Source: Arthrobacter sp. MYb214
GTDB taxonomy: Bacteria > Actinomycetota > Actinomycetes > Actinomycetales > Micrococcaceae
NCBI RefSeq assembly: GCF_002979865.1
Contig: NZ_PCPZ01000001.1
Coordinates: 682,001-746,000 of the forward strand
Reading direction: 5' to 3'
Length of the DNA: 64,000 bases
Made by a program: the position numbers and the translations under genes. The notes beneath the pieces were generated by a model. It saw nothing but the letters and a program-made list of their open reading frames with translations. It ran no database searches and was not told the origin of the DNA. Shown here one piece after another: positions 25,092 through 32,569 of this stretch. Numbering within the stretch: the first letter of the stretch is position 1; the number at the start of each line of letters is the position of its first letter.

Positions 25092-25985
25092 GTGACCGAA
25101 GACCTAGGCACCACCCAGATCCTGCTGGATCTGTTGAATCTGGATGGAGAAGACCAGGCGCGCACGGATGAGGATATCTTCATCGGCCATACCCCTGGGC
25201 AGACTCGACCTCGCATCTTTGGCGGGCAGGTTCTGGCCCAATCGATCATGGCCGCCACGCGTACAGTTGAAGCGACCCGTGCGATCCATTCCCTGCACGG
25301 TTACTTCCTGCGTCCGGGAGACCCGAACCAGAACATCACTTTCGGCGTACAGCGCCTGCGCGATGGCCGCTCATTTTCCGCACGTCGAGTGCACGCCTAC
25401 CAAAATGGCGAACCGATCCTGTCAATGATCACCTCATTCCAGGAACCGGCAAACGGCCTCGAACACCATGATCCAATGCCTGCCGGAATCCCGGATCCCG
25501 AGTCGCTTCCGACTACCGCAGATCTCGTGGGGCACCTGGACCATCCGGTGGCAAAGGAATGGGCTTTCGAACGGCCTTTCGACGTCCGGCATGTTTCGGA
25601 ACCGATCTACCTTCCAGGAAATTCGGCCAAGCTTGCCGATAGTGCGGTTTGGCTGCGCACCACCTCGGCAATGCCCAATGAGCCCGCCCTGCACCGAGCT
25701 GCCTTGGCTTACGCGAGCGACTACATGCTACTTGAGCCTGCCCTGCGAGCCCATGGAGTGCCATGGGTACATCGCGGCTTGAGCATCGCCAGCCTCGATC
25801 ACGCAATGTGGTGGCACCGGGATTTCCGAGTCGATGAATGGCTGCTCTACGTACTTCATTCGCCATCGGCCTCGTCGGCCCGCGGACTTGGTGCGGGAAA
25901 GTTCTACAACAAGGCAGGCGAGCTCGTCGCGACCGTCGCCCAGGAAGGCATGATCCGCCTGCCTGAGTTCGCAGAGGGGCACTAG
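25092..25985 (+). CDS. tesB: Acyl-CoA thioesterase II (TesB family)
   Basis: 297 aa double hot-dog protein that hydrolyses acyl-CoA to free acid and CoA. The first half has RIFGGQVLAQSIMAA and HSLHGYFLRPGDP; the second has LAYASDYMLL with the catalytic Asp, SLDHAMWWH and the conserved Gln of VAQEGMIR. The start is GTG at 25092 with AAGGAG nine bases upstream. It is divergent from the unknown gene and convergent with the MOSC fusion gene. Confidence 0.92.
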   Translation: MTEDLGTTQILLDLLNLDGEDQARTDEDIFIGHTPGQTRPRIFGGQVLAQSIMAATRTVEATRAIHSLHGYFLRPGDPNQNITFGVQRLRDGRSFSARRVHAYQNGEPILSMITSFQEPANGLEHHDPMPAGIPDPESLPTTADLVGHLDHPVAKEWAFERPFDVRHVSEPIYLPGNSAKLADSAVWLRTTSAMPNEPALHRAALAYASDYMLLEPALRAHGVPWVHRGLSIASLDHAMWWHRDFRVDEWLLYVLHSPSASSARGLGAGKFYNKAGELVATVAQEGMIRLPEFAEGH

Positions 25986-26016
25986 CCCTCAATCGATAGC
26001 GCACCGCCCGCGTGGT

Positions 26017-27753
26017 TCATGCGTCCAGTTCAATATCGCCTGCTGGTACGGCCATACAGGCGAGGATCTGGCCCGGTGCTACGCGGGCGCTCGGCTCCAA
26101 CGGGTAGGAAATCCTGCCCCTGAGCAGGCTAACGGCGCATTCGCCGCAAGAACCCGAGCGGCAAAGACTAGCCGGTTCAAGCCCTTGCTCTTCCAGCGCA
26201 TCAAGCAACACTCCATTCTCCGCACTCCAGGTGAAATTCTTTTCGCTCCCACGACAAGAGACTTCTGCGGGCGGATAGTTCTCAAAAAGGCGTTCCAGAT
26301 CGGTCGCTGGTGATGCGAAGGTTTCGCTGTAAATCTGCGAAGCAGAAATTCCCGCTTGCTCGCACGCCTCGAATACCATCTTGGTGAACTCTTCAGGCCC
26401 GCACACCACCACCCTGCTGCAACCGCGTAGTCGTGCTGCGATCGCAGCAGCCGCTGGCCGCCCCTCGGAGGTGTCGATGCGATCCAAGCTGATTGGCGCC
26501 TTCAGCCCGGCAGCCATCTGTTCCAGCCGGCAGTACAAGGCACTGGCTCCGCCACGTTCGACATGGATGAACCTCAGATCTTGGCTGCCATTCACCGCTG
26601 CAGCATCCCCGAGCAGCCCCAAAGCAGGAGTGATGCCAATTCCAGCGCTGACGATGGCAGTGCTGGAGCCTAGTACATTAGCCGAGGTCAGCACACCGTA
26701 CGGCCCTGAGACAAGAAGTTGCTCGTCCTCCTGCAGCTGTGCTATTTTCGCTGAAGCTTCACCTTGGATGCGAACGGCGATACTAATGCCCCGGTCGCTC
26801 ACCGAGGTGATGGTGTAATTTCTCCACAGCGGATCTGGCAAGTGAACCCTTAGATGCATGCCCGGTTCATACTCAGACTTAATCCATCCGTAAGGATCGT
26901 GAAGCAGCAGTTCGACTACTCCTGAGCCCAAGTCCTCGTTTCGAAGTATGGTCATGAACCGTGGAGAGATCTTCACTGGAACCAGTTCTTCGGCTTCTGT
27001 TGCTTCGTTTTCTATTTCAATTGAGGCGCCAGTCTCCAAGACCCCGGATTCCAGAACGGTTCCATAAATGCCACAGTGAACGTGGCCAAAGTGCGTTGCC
27101 AGCAAACGGGGTCCGTTGGTATCGACTTCGGTAGTATCCGGATTTACCGAGGTTGCTGAGCAACGGGCGATTGATTTGGTAATGGCAATACGGGTTTCGC
27201 CTATGCGCAGCACTTTGCCAATAAGCCCATATTCCGAGTATGCGGGCAGGCCTTCCACCACAAGGTTGCCTCGATACCGCCGGGGATCCAAGTGCACCCC
27301 GGATACTCGCGACAGCTCCGCAACCGTATTGGGGTTAATAATCGAAATGCCCGACAGTCGCGAATCGAACATTCCTTGCGGTGCAGACACCAATCTTCGC
27401 GGTTTTGGCCCCTGCGCCGGCAAGTGATTCGACAGATAGGCGCTGGCGGCATCCCTGCCATGATGGCTACTGGCATCAAAGGTCAATGGTGCCGCACCTG
27501 TAGATGCTGGCGCGGTCATGGTGATAAGTGGAAAACTGGATTCAACTTGCCACTTTTGCAGGCTCTTGTTGTTCTTGAGAATAGTGAAGCTTAGGCAGCT
27601 CTGCCACTGCCCGTCTTGGTGCTCAATTGTGCCGTTTCCGAAGGCGACACAGCGATCGCCCTCTAGCCCGCTTCCCTTTTTGGCTGCGACCGAACTGACT
27701 GCTTCGCCTGGTAGCCCTTTAACAGGAAAGCGATATATTTGAGCAATTTTCAT
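26017..27753 (-). CDS. MOSC - flavin reductase - 2Fe-2S ferredoxin fusion protein (YcbX/mARC-like reductase)
   Basis: 578 aa in three parts. Residues 1-90 are a MOSC N-terminal barrel (VKGLPGEAVSS) and about 100-230 a MOSC domain with Cys198 in ARCSATSVNPDTTEVD, the place of the molybdenum-binding cysteine in mARC and YcbX proteins. About 250-345 is an FAD-binding ferredoxin-reductase domain (WRNYTITSV) and 350-455 an NAD-binding domain (SAGIGITPALGLL). About 485-578 is a plant-type 2Fe-2S domain with C531, C536, C539 and C566. E. coli YcbX has MOSC plus 2Fe-2S and borrows electrons from CysJ; this chain carries its own reductase. Reduction of N-hydroxylated compounds is inferred. TAGAAT lies exactly six bases before its ATG. 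It follows soxR by 109 bp on the same strand. Confidence 0.88.
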   Translation of the reverse strand: MKIAQIYRFPVKGLPGEAVSSVAAKKGSGLEGDRCVAFGNGTIEHQDGQWQSCLSFTILKNNKSLQKWQVESSFPLITMTAPASTGAAPLTFDASSHHGRDAASAYLSNHLPAQGPKPRRLVSAPQGMFDSRLSGISIINPNTVAELSRVSGVHLDPRRYRGNLVVEGLPAYSEYGLIGKVLRIGETRIAITKSIARCSATSVNPDTTEVDTNGPRLLATHFGHVHCGIYGTVLESGVLETGASIEIENEATEAEELVPVKISPRFMTILRNEDLGSGVVELLLHDPYGWIKSEYEPGMHLRVHLPDPLWRNYTITSVSDRGISIAVRIQGEASAKIAQLQEDEQLLVSGPYGVLTSANVLGSSTAIVSAGIGITPALGLLGDAAAVNGSQDLRFIHVERGGASALYCRLEQMAAGLKAPISLDRIDTSEGRPAAAAIAARLRGCSRVVVCGPEEFTKMVFEACEQAGISASQIYSETFASPATDLERLFENYPPAEVSCRGSEKNFTWSAENGVLLDALEEQGLEPASLCRSGSCGECAVSLLRGRISYPLEPSARVAPGQILACMAVPAGDIELDA

Positions 27754-27798
27754 GATTACATTCTAGTAAGTGCCGAGTTCAGTACGGGAGTTCCAGGC

Positions 27799-27817
27799 GG
27801 CGCCAATCGAAGGCGCC
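27799..27817. repeat. Small hairpin between soxR and the MOSC fusion gene
   Basis: GGCGCC-N7-GGCGCC, 6-bp arms, in the 109-bp gap. No T-run follows on the minus strand, so it is at best a weak terminator. Confidence 0.35.
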
Positions 27818-27862
27818 AGAGGATATCGGAATTTCAAAACAGGTAATGTTCTGCCCCTCCGG

Positions 27863-28369
27863 CTACATGGACTGCTCCCCGGCATCTGCGGGTGCTTCCA
27901 ATCGCCGCGCGCCCACACCTTCACGCGCCAATTGGTCTTCCGGATTCAGGAGGCTGCAGGCCTGCATCGACAGGCAGCCGCATCCAATGCATCCCATAAG
28001 CCGATCTTCTAATTCCTCGATGGCACGCCGCCTCGCTTCGAGTACTTTCTTCCATTCCTCTGTCGCGCGAAGCCAGTCTCTTTCCTCGGGGATTTTTCCC
28101 ATCGGCACTGGTGCCAAAGCACGCTTGATGTCGCTGAGTGGGATGCCCAACTTACTGCCGACACTGATCAACGAGATACGACGCAGCAAGTGGCGAGGAT
28201 AGCGTCGCTGATTCCCCGCTGTCCGCATGGAAACGATCAGCCCAATATCTTCGTAATAATGCAGTGCAGATCTGGCCACACCAGTGCGTTCGCTAACCTG
28301 CCCGATGCTTAGCAGCTCACGCCCGGGAAAATTTTTTTCGCAATCCCCAGATTCCGCTGTGTGAAGCAT
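27863..28369 (-). CDS. soxR: Redox-sensing transcriptional regulator SoxR (MerR family)
   Basis: 168 aa from the ATG at 28369 (MLHTAESG), which has AAGGAAAGGGG upstream; 29 more in-frame codons exist before it but would run through the operator. A MerR winged-helix domain (LLSIGQVSERTGVARSALHYYEDIGLI) is followed by a dimerisation helix and the SoxR-specific 2Fe-2S site CIGCGCLSMQAC (C127, C130, C132, C138). Oxidation of the cluster by redox-cycling compounds or nitric oxide turns such proteins into activators. In actinobacteria SoxR acts directly on target genes without SoxS. Its box is 19 bp upstream of its own start, in the divergent flavin reductase promoter. Confidence 0.95.
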   Translation of the reverse strand: MLHTAESGDCEKNFPGRELLSIGQVSERTGVARSALHYYEDIGLIVSMRTAGNQRRYPRHLLRRISLISVGSKLGIPLSDIKRALAPVPMGKIPEERDWLRATEEWKKVLEARRRAIEELEDRLMGCIGCGCLSMQACSLLNPEDQLAREGVGARRLEAPADAGEQSM

Positions 28370-28383
28370 CACCACCCCTTTCC

Positions 28384-28414
28384 TTGACCTCAAGTTTACT
28401 TGAGGTCTTAGGGT
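28384..28414 (+). promoter_or_regulatory. SoxR-controlled promoter with SoxR box and 19-bp spacer
   Basis: -35 TTGACC (28384-28389), spacer of exactly 19 bp, -10 TAGGGT (28409-28414). The spacer holds CCTCAAGTTTACTTGAGG (28388-28405), an 18-bp inverted repeat differing at one base from the E. coli soxS SoxR box. An overlong 19-bp spacer is the hallmark of MerR-family promoters. It drives the flavin reductase gene and may also repress soxR. Confidence 0.9.
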
Positions 28415-28501
28415 GGAAGTATTCAAAGTTGTTGGCAAAAGCTCGGGCTTTTGCATCAGTTACTGGAGTTTTATTCCAACTCCAGGCAAAGGAGCGGCTC
28501 A

Positions 28502-29008
28502 GTGAGCGAATTATCAGATGGATTCCGTACAGCCTTCCGTCACCATCCTGCTGGAGTAGCAGTGATTACTGCAGCGGTCGACGGGGCATTCTACGGTTTA
28601 ACTATCTCTTCCCTCGCTTCACTTTCCATTGATCCCGTTGCCGTTTCGTTCTCGCTGGCCAAAGAATCCGGCGCTGCCGGCGCTGTGCTAGCAGCACCGA
28701 GTTTCTTGATCCATATGCTCGGCGAAGACCAGCACGAGCTGGCAAATAATTTCGCGCGCCCGGGTGCCCCACGATTTACCAGCGATCAACATTTCCGGGT
28801 CTTGCCCACCGGCGAGCCACATTTCATCGAGGCTCCCGTTGCTTTCCGCGCCAGTATCCACTCCTCCATCAGCGTTGGAGGCTCCCGCCTGATTGCTGCT
28901 GAAGTCCATGCGGTACTCTTCGGGCATGCGCAACAGCAACACCTGCTTTACCAGGATCGCGAGTATCTGAAATTGTCCGGATTGCGTGCCGATTCGACGA
29001 CGAGCTAA
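28502..29008 (+). CDS. Flavin reductase family protein (FMN-binding split barrel)
   Basis: 168 aa. It has the HpaC/DIM6 layout: FRTAFRHHPAGVAVITA, then LTISSLASLSIDPVAVSFSL (flavin contacts), FLIHMLGEDQHELANNFAR, and a late HAVLFGHA block. Such proteins reduce flavin with NAD(P)H or act as flavoenzyme components. The GTG at 28502 has AAAGGAG nine bases upstream; a longer frame would start inside the leader. It is the direct target of the SoxR promoter, so reduced flavin supply or quinone/redox-cycler reduction under stress is the likely role. Confidence 0.9.
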   Translation: MSELSDGFRTAFRHHPAGVAVITAAVDGAFYGLTISSLASLSIDPVAVSFSLAKESGAAGAVLAAPSFLIHMLGEDQHELANNFARPGAPRFTSDQHFRVLPTGEPHFIEAPVAFRASIHSSISVGGSRLIAAEVHAVLFGHAQQQHLLYQDREYLKLSGLRADSTTS

Positions 29009-29032
29009 TTGAACGATGCCTCCTGCGGCATA

Positions 29033-29064
29033 AAAATAGCCGCCACAAATGTGGCGGCTATTTT
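29033..29064. terminator. Bidirectional rho-independent terminator
   Basis: AAAATAGCCGCCAC pairs with GTGGCGGCTATTTT (29033-29046, 29051-29064) with a 4-base loop, flanked by A- and T-runs. It serves both the flavin reductase gene and the convergent ettA. Confidence 0.92.
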
Positions 29065-29076
29065 CATGCCCGTGGA

Positions 29077-30759
29077 TTAGTCGCGGGTCAGGCGACGGTG
29101 GGTAACACGGTGCGGCTTAGCCGCGTCGGCACCCAATCGTTCAACCTTGTTGCTCTCGTAAGAGTCGAAGTTGCCTTCGAACCAGTACCAGTTCGATGGG
29201 TTCTCCTCAGTGCCCTCGTACGACAAGATGTGGGTCGCGACTCGGTCCAGGAACCAACGGTCGTGGGAGACCACTACAGCGCAACCCGGGAACTCAAGCA
29301 GCGCGTTTTCCAACGACGACAGGGTTTCAACGTCCAAGTCGTTAGTAGGCTCATCGAGCAGCAACAGGTTGCCACCCTGCTTGAGGGTCAGTGCCAGGTT
29401 CAGACGGTTGCGCTCACCACCGGAGAGAACACCTGCCTTCTTCTGCTGGTCTGGGCCCTTGAACCCGAACGCCGAAACGTAGGCACGCGATGGCATCTCA
29501 ACTTGACCGACGTTGATGTAATCGAGGCCGTCAGAAACGACCTCCCACAACGACTTCTCTGGGTCGATATTTTCGCGATTCTGGTCGACATAGGAAATCT
29601 TGACCGTGTCGCCGACCTTCAGGGTGCCACCGTCAAGCTCTTCCATGCCAACGATGGTCTTGAACAGGGTCGACTTGCCGACGCCGTTGGGACCAATGAC
29701 ACCCACGATGCCGTTGCGCGGTAGCGAGAAGGACAGACCATCGATCAATACACGATCGCCGAATCCCTTCTTCAAGTTTTCGGCTTCGATTACCAGCTGG
29801 CCCAGGCGCGGGCCTGGCGGAATCTGGATTTCTTCGAAGTCCAGCTTGCGGGTGCGCTCGGCTTCCGCAGCCATTTCCTCGTAGCGCGCCAGACGAGCCT
29901 TCGACTTAGTCTGACGGCCCTTGGCGTTCGAACGAACCCACTCGAGTTCTTCTGCCAGACGCTTAGCAAGCTTCTGGTCTTTCTTGCCCTGAACTTCCAT
30001 GCGCTCGCGCTTCTTCTCCAGGTAAGTGGAGTAGTTGCCCTCGTATGGGTGCAGGCGACCGCGGTCAACTTCACAGATCCATTCGGCGACATGGTCCAGG
30101 AAGTAGCGGTCGTGGGTTACGGCCAGCACGGCGCCCGGGTAAGATGCCAGGTGCTGTTCCAGCCACAGTACGGACTCTGCGTCCAAGTGGTTAGTAGGCT
30201 CATCGAGCAGCAGCAAGTCCGGCTTCTGCAGGAGAAGCTTGCACAGTGCTACACGTCGACGTTCACCACCGGAGAGGTGGGTAACTTTCTCGTCGCCTGG
30301 TGGGCAGCGCAGCGCGTCCATTGCCTGTTCGAGCTGATTGTCAATGTCCCAAGCGTCGGCAGCGTCAATCGCTTCCTGCAGCTTGCCCATTTCTTCCAGG
30401 AGCGTGTCGAAGTCGGCACCGTCCTGTGCCATCTCTTCCGAGATTTCGTTGAAGCGAGTGATCTTTTCATAGATCTCGCCAACACCTTCCTGGACGTTGC
30501 CCAGGACGGTCTTTTCTTCATTCAGTGGGGGTTCCTGCAGCAGGATGCCTACCGAGTAGCCCGGTGAAAGACGCGCTTCACCGTTGGAGGGAGTATCGAT
30601 CCCCGCCATGATCTTTAGGATCGTTGACTTACCAGCACCGTTGGGTCCCACGACGCCAATTTTGGCACCGGGGAAGAACGACATGCTGACATTGTCAAGG
30701 ATGACTTTGTCGCCAACGGCCTTGCGAGCCTTGGTCATCGTGTAAATGAATTCCGCCAT
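29077..30759 (-). CDS. ettA: Energy-dependent translational throttle protein EttA (ABC-F ATPase)
   Basis: 560 aa with two ABC ATPase domains and no membrane part. Walker A motifs GPNGAGKST and GPNGVGKST, signatures LSGGERRRVAL and LSGGERNRLNL, and Walker B LLLLDEPTNHLD and LLLLDEPTNDLD are complete. Between them lies the P-site tRNA interaction linker (EWVRSNAKGRQTKSKARL), with the EttA-type arm in domain 1. It gates the first elongation step according to ATP/ADP ratio. Start and end match the family exactly. Confidence 0.95.
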   Translation of the reverse strand: MAEFIYTMTKARKAVGDKVILDNVSMSFFPGAKIGVVGPNGAGKSTILKIMAGIDTPSNGEARLSPGYSVGILLQEPPLNEEKTVLGNVQEGVGEIYEKITRFNEISEEMAQDGADFDTLLEEMGKLQEAIDAADAWDIDNQLEQAMDALRCPPGDEKVTHLSGGERRRVALCKLLLQKPDLLLLDEPTNHLDAESVLWLEQHLASYPGAVLAVTHDRYFLDHVAEWICEVDRGRLHPYEGNYSTYLEKKRERMEVQGKKDQKLAKRLAEELEWVRSNAKGRQTKSKARLARYEEMAAEAERTRKLDFEEIQIPPGPRLGQLVIEAENLKKGFGDRVLIDGLSFSLPRNGIVGVIGPNGVGKSTLFKTIVGMEELDGGTLKVGDTVKISYVDQNRENIDPEKSLWEVVSDGLDYINVGQVEMPSRAYVSAFGFKGPDQQKKAGVLSGGERNRLNLALTLKQGGNLLLLDEPTNDLDVETLSSLENALLEFPGCAVVVSHDRWFLDRVATHILSYEGTEENPSNWYWFEGNFDSYESNKVERLGADAAKPHRVTHRRLTRD

Positions 30760-30872
30760 GTTCTTAAGGCTAGTCTGTTGCGGGGGTCATTTCCGAATCC
30801 ACACACCACTATTTTGGGTTGGTGGTGCCCGGATTCACACGAAACCCTCAAACACCACCAGAACACGCGTCT

Positions 30873-31322
30873 TCAGGCCGCTTCCCCATCCTCGCTTTGC
30901 CAGCTCGCTTCAGTGTCGGACGAACGTGACGGGTGCTGCACACGCTCCATTTCGCCGGTATCTGTCCGTACACGGTTAAAGGAACTCGTTCCAAAACGCA
31001 GATCGTGACCAATTGAATAAGCCTCGATATCTGCGCTATTCCCTCGCGAGCCATCTGCTCGTTCGAATTCTCGGATCTGCAACTTTCCGAAAATCATTAC
31101 ATGGTCGCCTTGCCCCAGGGATTCCATGGAATTCTCTCCCAGGGCACGGAACGCCGAAACCGCATACCAATTGGTCGGCCCGTCGACCCACTGCCCTGTT
31201 TCAAGATCGCGTTTTCGCTCATGCGTCGCTACTCGGAATTTCAAGATAGAAACGCCCTTGGGCGTAATGCTGAGTTGAGGTTCCGTTCCGACAATTCCGC
31301 GGATTGTCACAAGATCGCTCAT
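30873..31322 (-). CDS. ssb: Single-stranded DNA-binding protein (short paralogue)
   Basis: 149 aa from the ATG at 31322 (MSDLVTIRGIVG), which has GGAGG eight bases upstream; an in-frame ATG 24 codons earlier has none. An OB-fold covers residues 1-110 (SITPKGVSILKFRVATHER, WYAVSAFRALGENSMESL, GDHVMIFGKLQIREFE). The C-terminus (SWQSEDGEAA) lacks the DDDIPF-type tip that recruits partner proteins, so this is probably a second SSB rather than the essential replication one. Confidence 0.88.
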   Translation of the reverse strand: MSDLVTIRGIVGTEPQLSITPKGVSILKFRVATHERKRDLETGQWVDGPTNWYAVSAFRALGENSMESLGQGDHVMIFGKLQIREFERADGSRGNSADIEAYSIGHDLRFGTSSFNRVRTDTGEMERVQHPSRSSDTEASWQSEDGEAA

Positions 31323-31413
31323 TGGACTGCCTCCTATTGGATACAAATGGCAGAAGCCTTTTCTGCCATTGAATCCGATGATGGCGCACCGCAAGATCCG
31401 GTCGGACGCAAAG

Positions 31414-32313
31414 TCAACGGCCTGTGGATAAATCTTTAGCCCATTGAGGTTTGAATGCGCCTTTCAATAGCATGGCGGCTATGACGATTCCTGGCAAGAT
31501 CCAGCCGGACCAACCCATGATTGATGCTTTTGTTGCGTCCAAAGGAACTCCCATCACCATAAACAGTGAAACCAATCCCACGCTGGCGTTGAAGGCTCCA
31601 TGCGCCAAAGCCGCTGGCCATACGGAATCACTGTAGGTACGCAACCAGCCAAGGAAGGCGCCAAATACGGTACACATGCCGCACATAGCCATGACTCCCC
31701 ACGCGCCCGTAGCCATCGGATAGTTGTAGCCCAGAAGCACCAATGGTGCATGCCAGATCCCCCAGACGACGCCGGATACAAGAATTGATACAAGTTGCCC
31801 ATAAGGCTGCAGGCGAATCCAAAGCCATCCCCGCCAACCAATCTCCTCTCCTAAAGCAAACAAGGAATTCATGAGGCCAGCGACAACTATCAACCCCGCC
31901 TGTCCGAGAAGGTAGATTGTCGGGCCTTCCTGGCCGGAGACAACGCGCAGTACGGTGAAATTCTGCAGATCACCAGGGAAGACCCCTAGCCATGTTCCGA
32001 TGAAGGGCGCTTGAAGTATGAGCCCGAGCGGAATCACATAGGACAGCACCAGTGCGATGGCAAACTTCCCCGGACGCTTGATTGGCCAGAGCCCAACCTC
32101 GGAGGTGAAGCTCGTTAGCCGGCGTTCGACAATGGCAATCACTAGAGCAGCGATGGTCGGGGTAAACATCATTGCCATGGCGATTCCTGGAAGCTTGGCA
32201 TCATTTATGCCTTCTCCCATCCAAAGCGGCAACGCTACGGCCCAAGCTAAAACCACGCTTAGCACACAGAAGCACACGATGCTCAACACGCTACCGATTC
32301 TCAATTTCGGCAA
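31414..32313 (-). CDS. CPBP family intramembrane metalloprotease (CAAX-type)
   Basis: 299 aa with about eight membrane segments. The three CPBP motifs are present: EEIGWRGW (about residue 157), the His of WGIWHAPLV and HGAFNASVG. Functions in the family vary (bacteriocin immunity, protein processing); the substrate is unknown. The start is TTG at 32313 with GGAG nine bases upstream. It lies between ssb and a tRNA gene without an obvious operon partner. Confidence 0.88.
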   Translation of the reverse strand: MPKLRIGSVLSIVCFCVLSVVLAWAVALPLWMGEGINDAKLPGIAMAMMFTPTIAALVIAIVERRLTSFTSEVGLWPIKRPGKFAIALVLSYVIPLGLILQAPFIGTWLGVFPGDLQNFTVLRVVSGQEGPTIYLLGQAGLIVVAGLMNSLFALGEEIGWRGWLWIRLQPYGQLVSILVSGVVWGIWHAPLVLLGYNYPMATGAWGVMAMCGMCTVFGAFLGWLRTYSDSVWPAALAHGAFNASVGLVSLFMVMGVPLDATKASIMGWSGWILPGIVIAAMLLKGAFKPQWAKDLSTGR

Positions 32314-32415
32314 CTTAACTACTCCTAATCAGATGATGATCTACATTCGTTTCTCCAGCCTATCGGCCTCAAGTCGTATTTTTGGTGATCAATGAGCTAA
32401 ACTATTTTCGGTTAT

Positions 32416-32489
32416 GCCTCCGTAGCTCAGCTGGATAGAGCAAGAGCCTTCTAATCTCTAGGTCGCCGGTTCGAATCCGGCCGGGGGTA
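32416..32489 (+). tRNA. tRNA-Arg (TCT)
   Basis: 74 nt: acceptor GCCTCCG/CGGGGGT, D-stem GCTC/GAGC, anticodon loop CTTCTAA giving TCT, T-stem GCCGG/CCGGC with loop TTCGAAT. CCA is not encoded. A strong terminator follows. Confidence 0.94.
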
Positions 32490-32495
32490 CGAAAT

Positions 32496-32535
32496 AAACC
32501 GCCGTTCACTTGGTAATACAAGTGAACGGCGGTTT
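32496..32535. terminator. Terminator after tRNA-Arg
   Basis: A perfect 17-bp stem (32496-32512 with 32519-32535) followed by TTTT-rich sequence on the plus strand and A-rich on the other; it also ends the convergent flavoprotein gene. Confidence 0.92.
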
Positions 32536-32569
32536 TCGCATCTATCCAGATCTAGGAATTTGACCAGTG

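Noticed and set aside
30780-30860. CACCAC/GTGGTG inverted repeats between ettA and ssb
   Set aside because: Several short alternative pairings are possible and no T-run follows; not strong enough to call a terminator.
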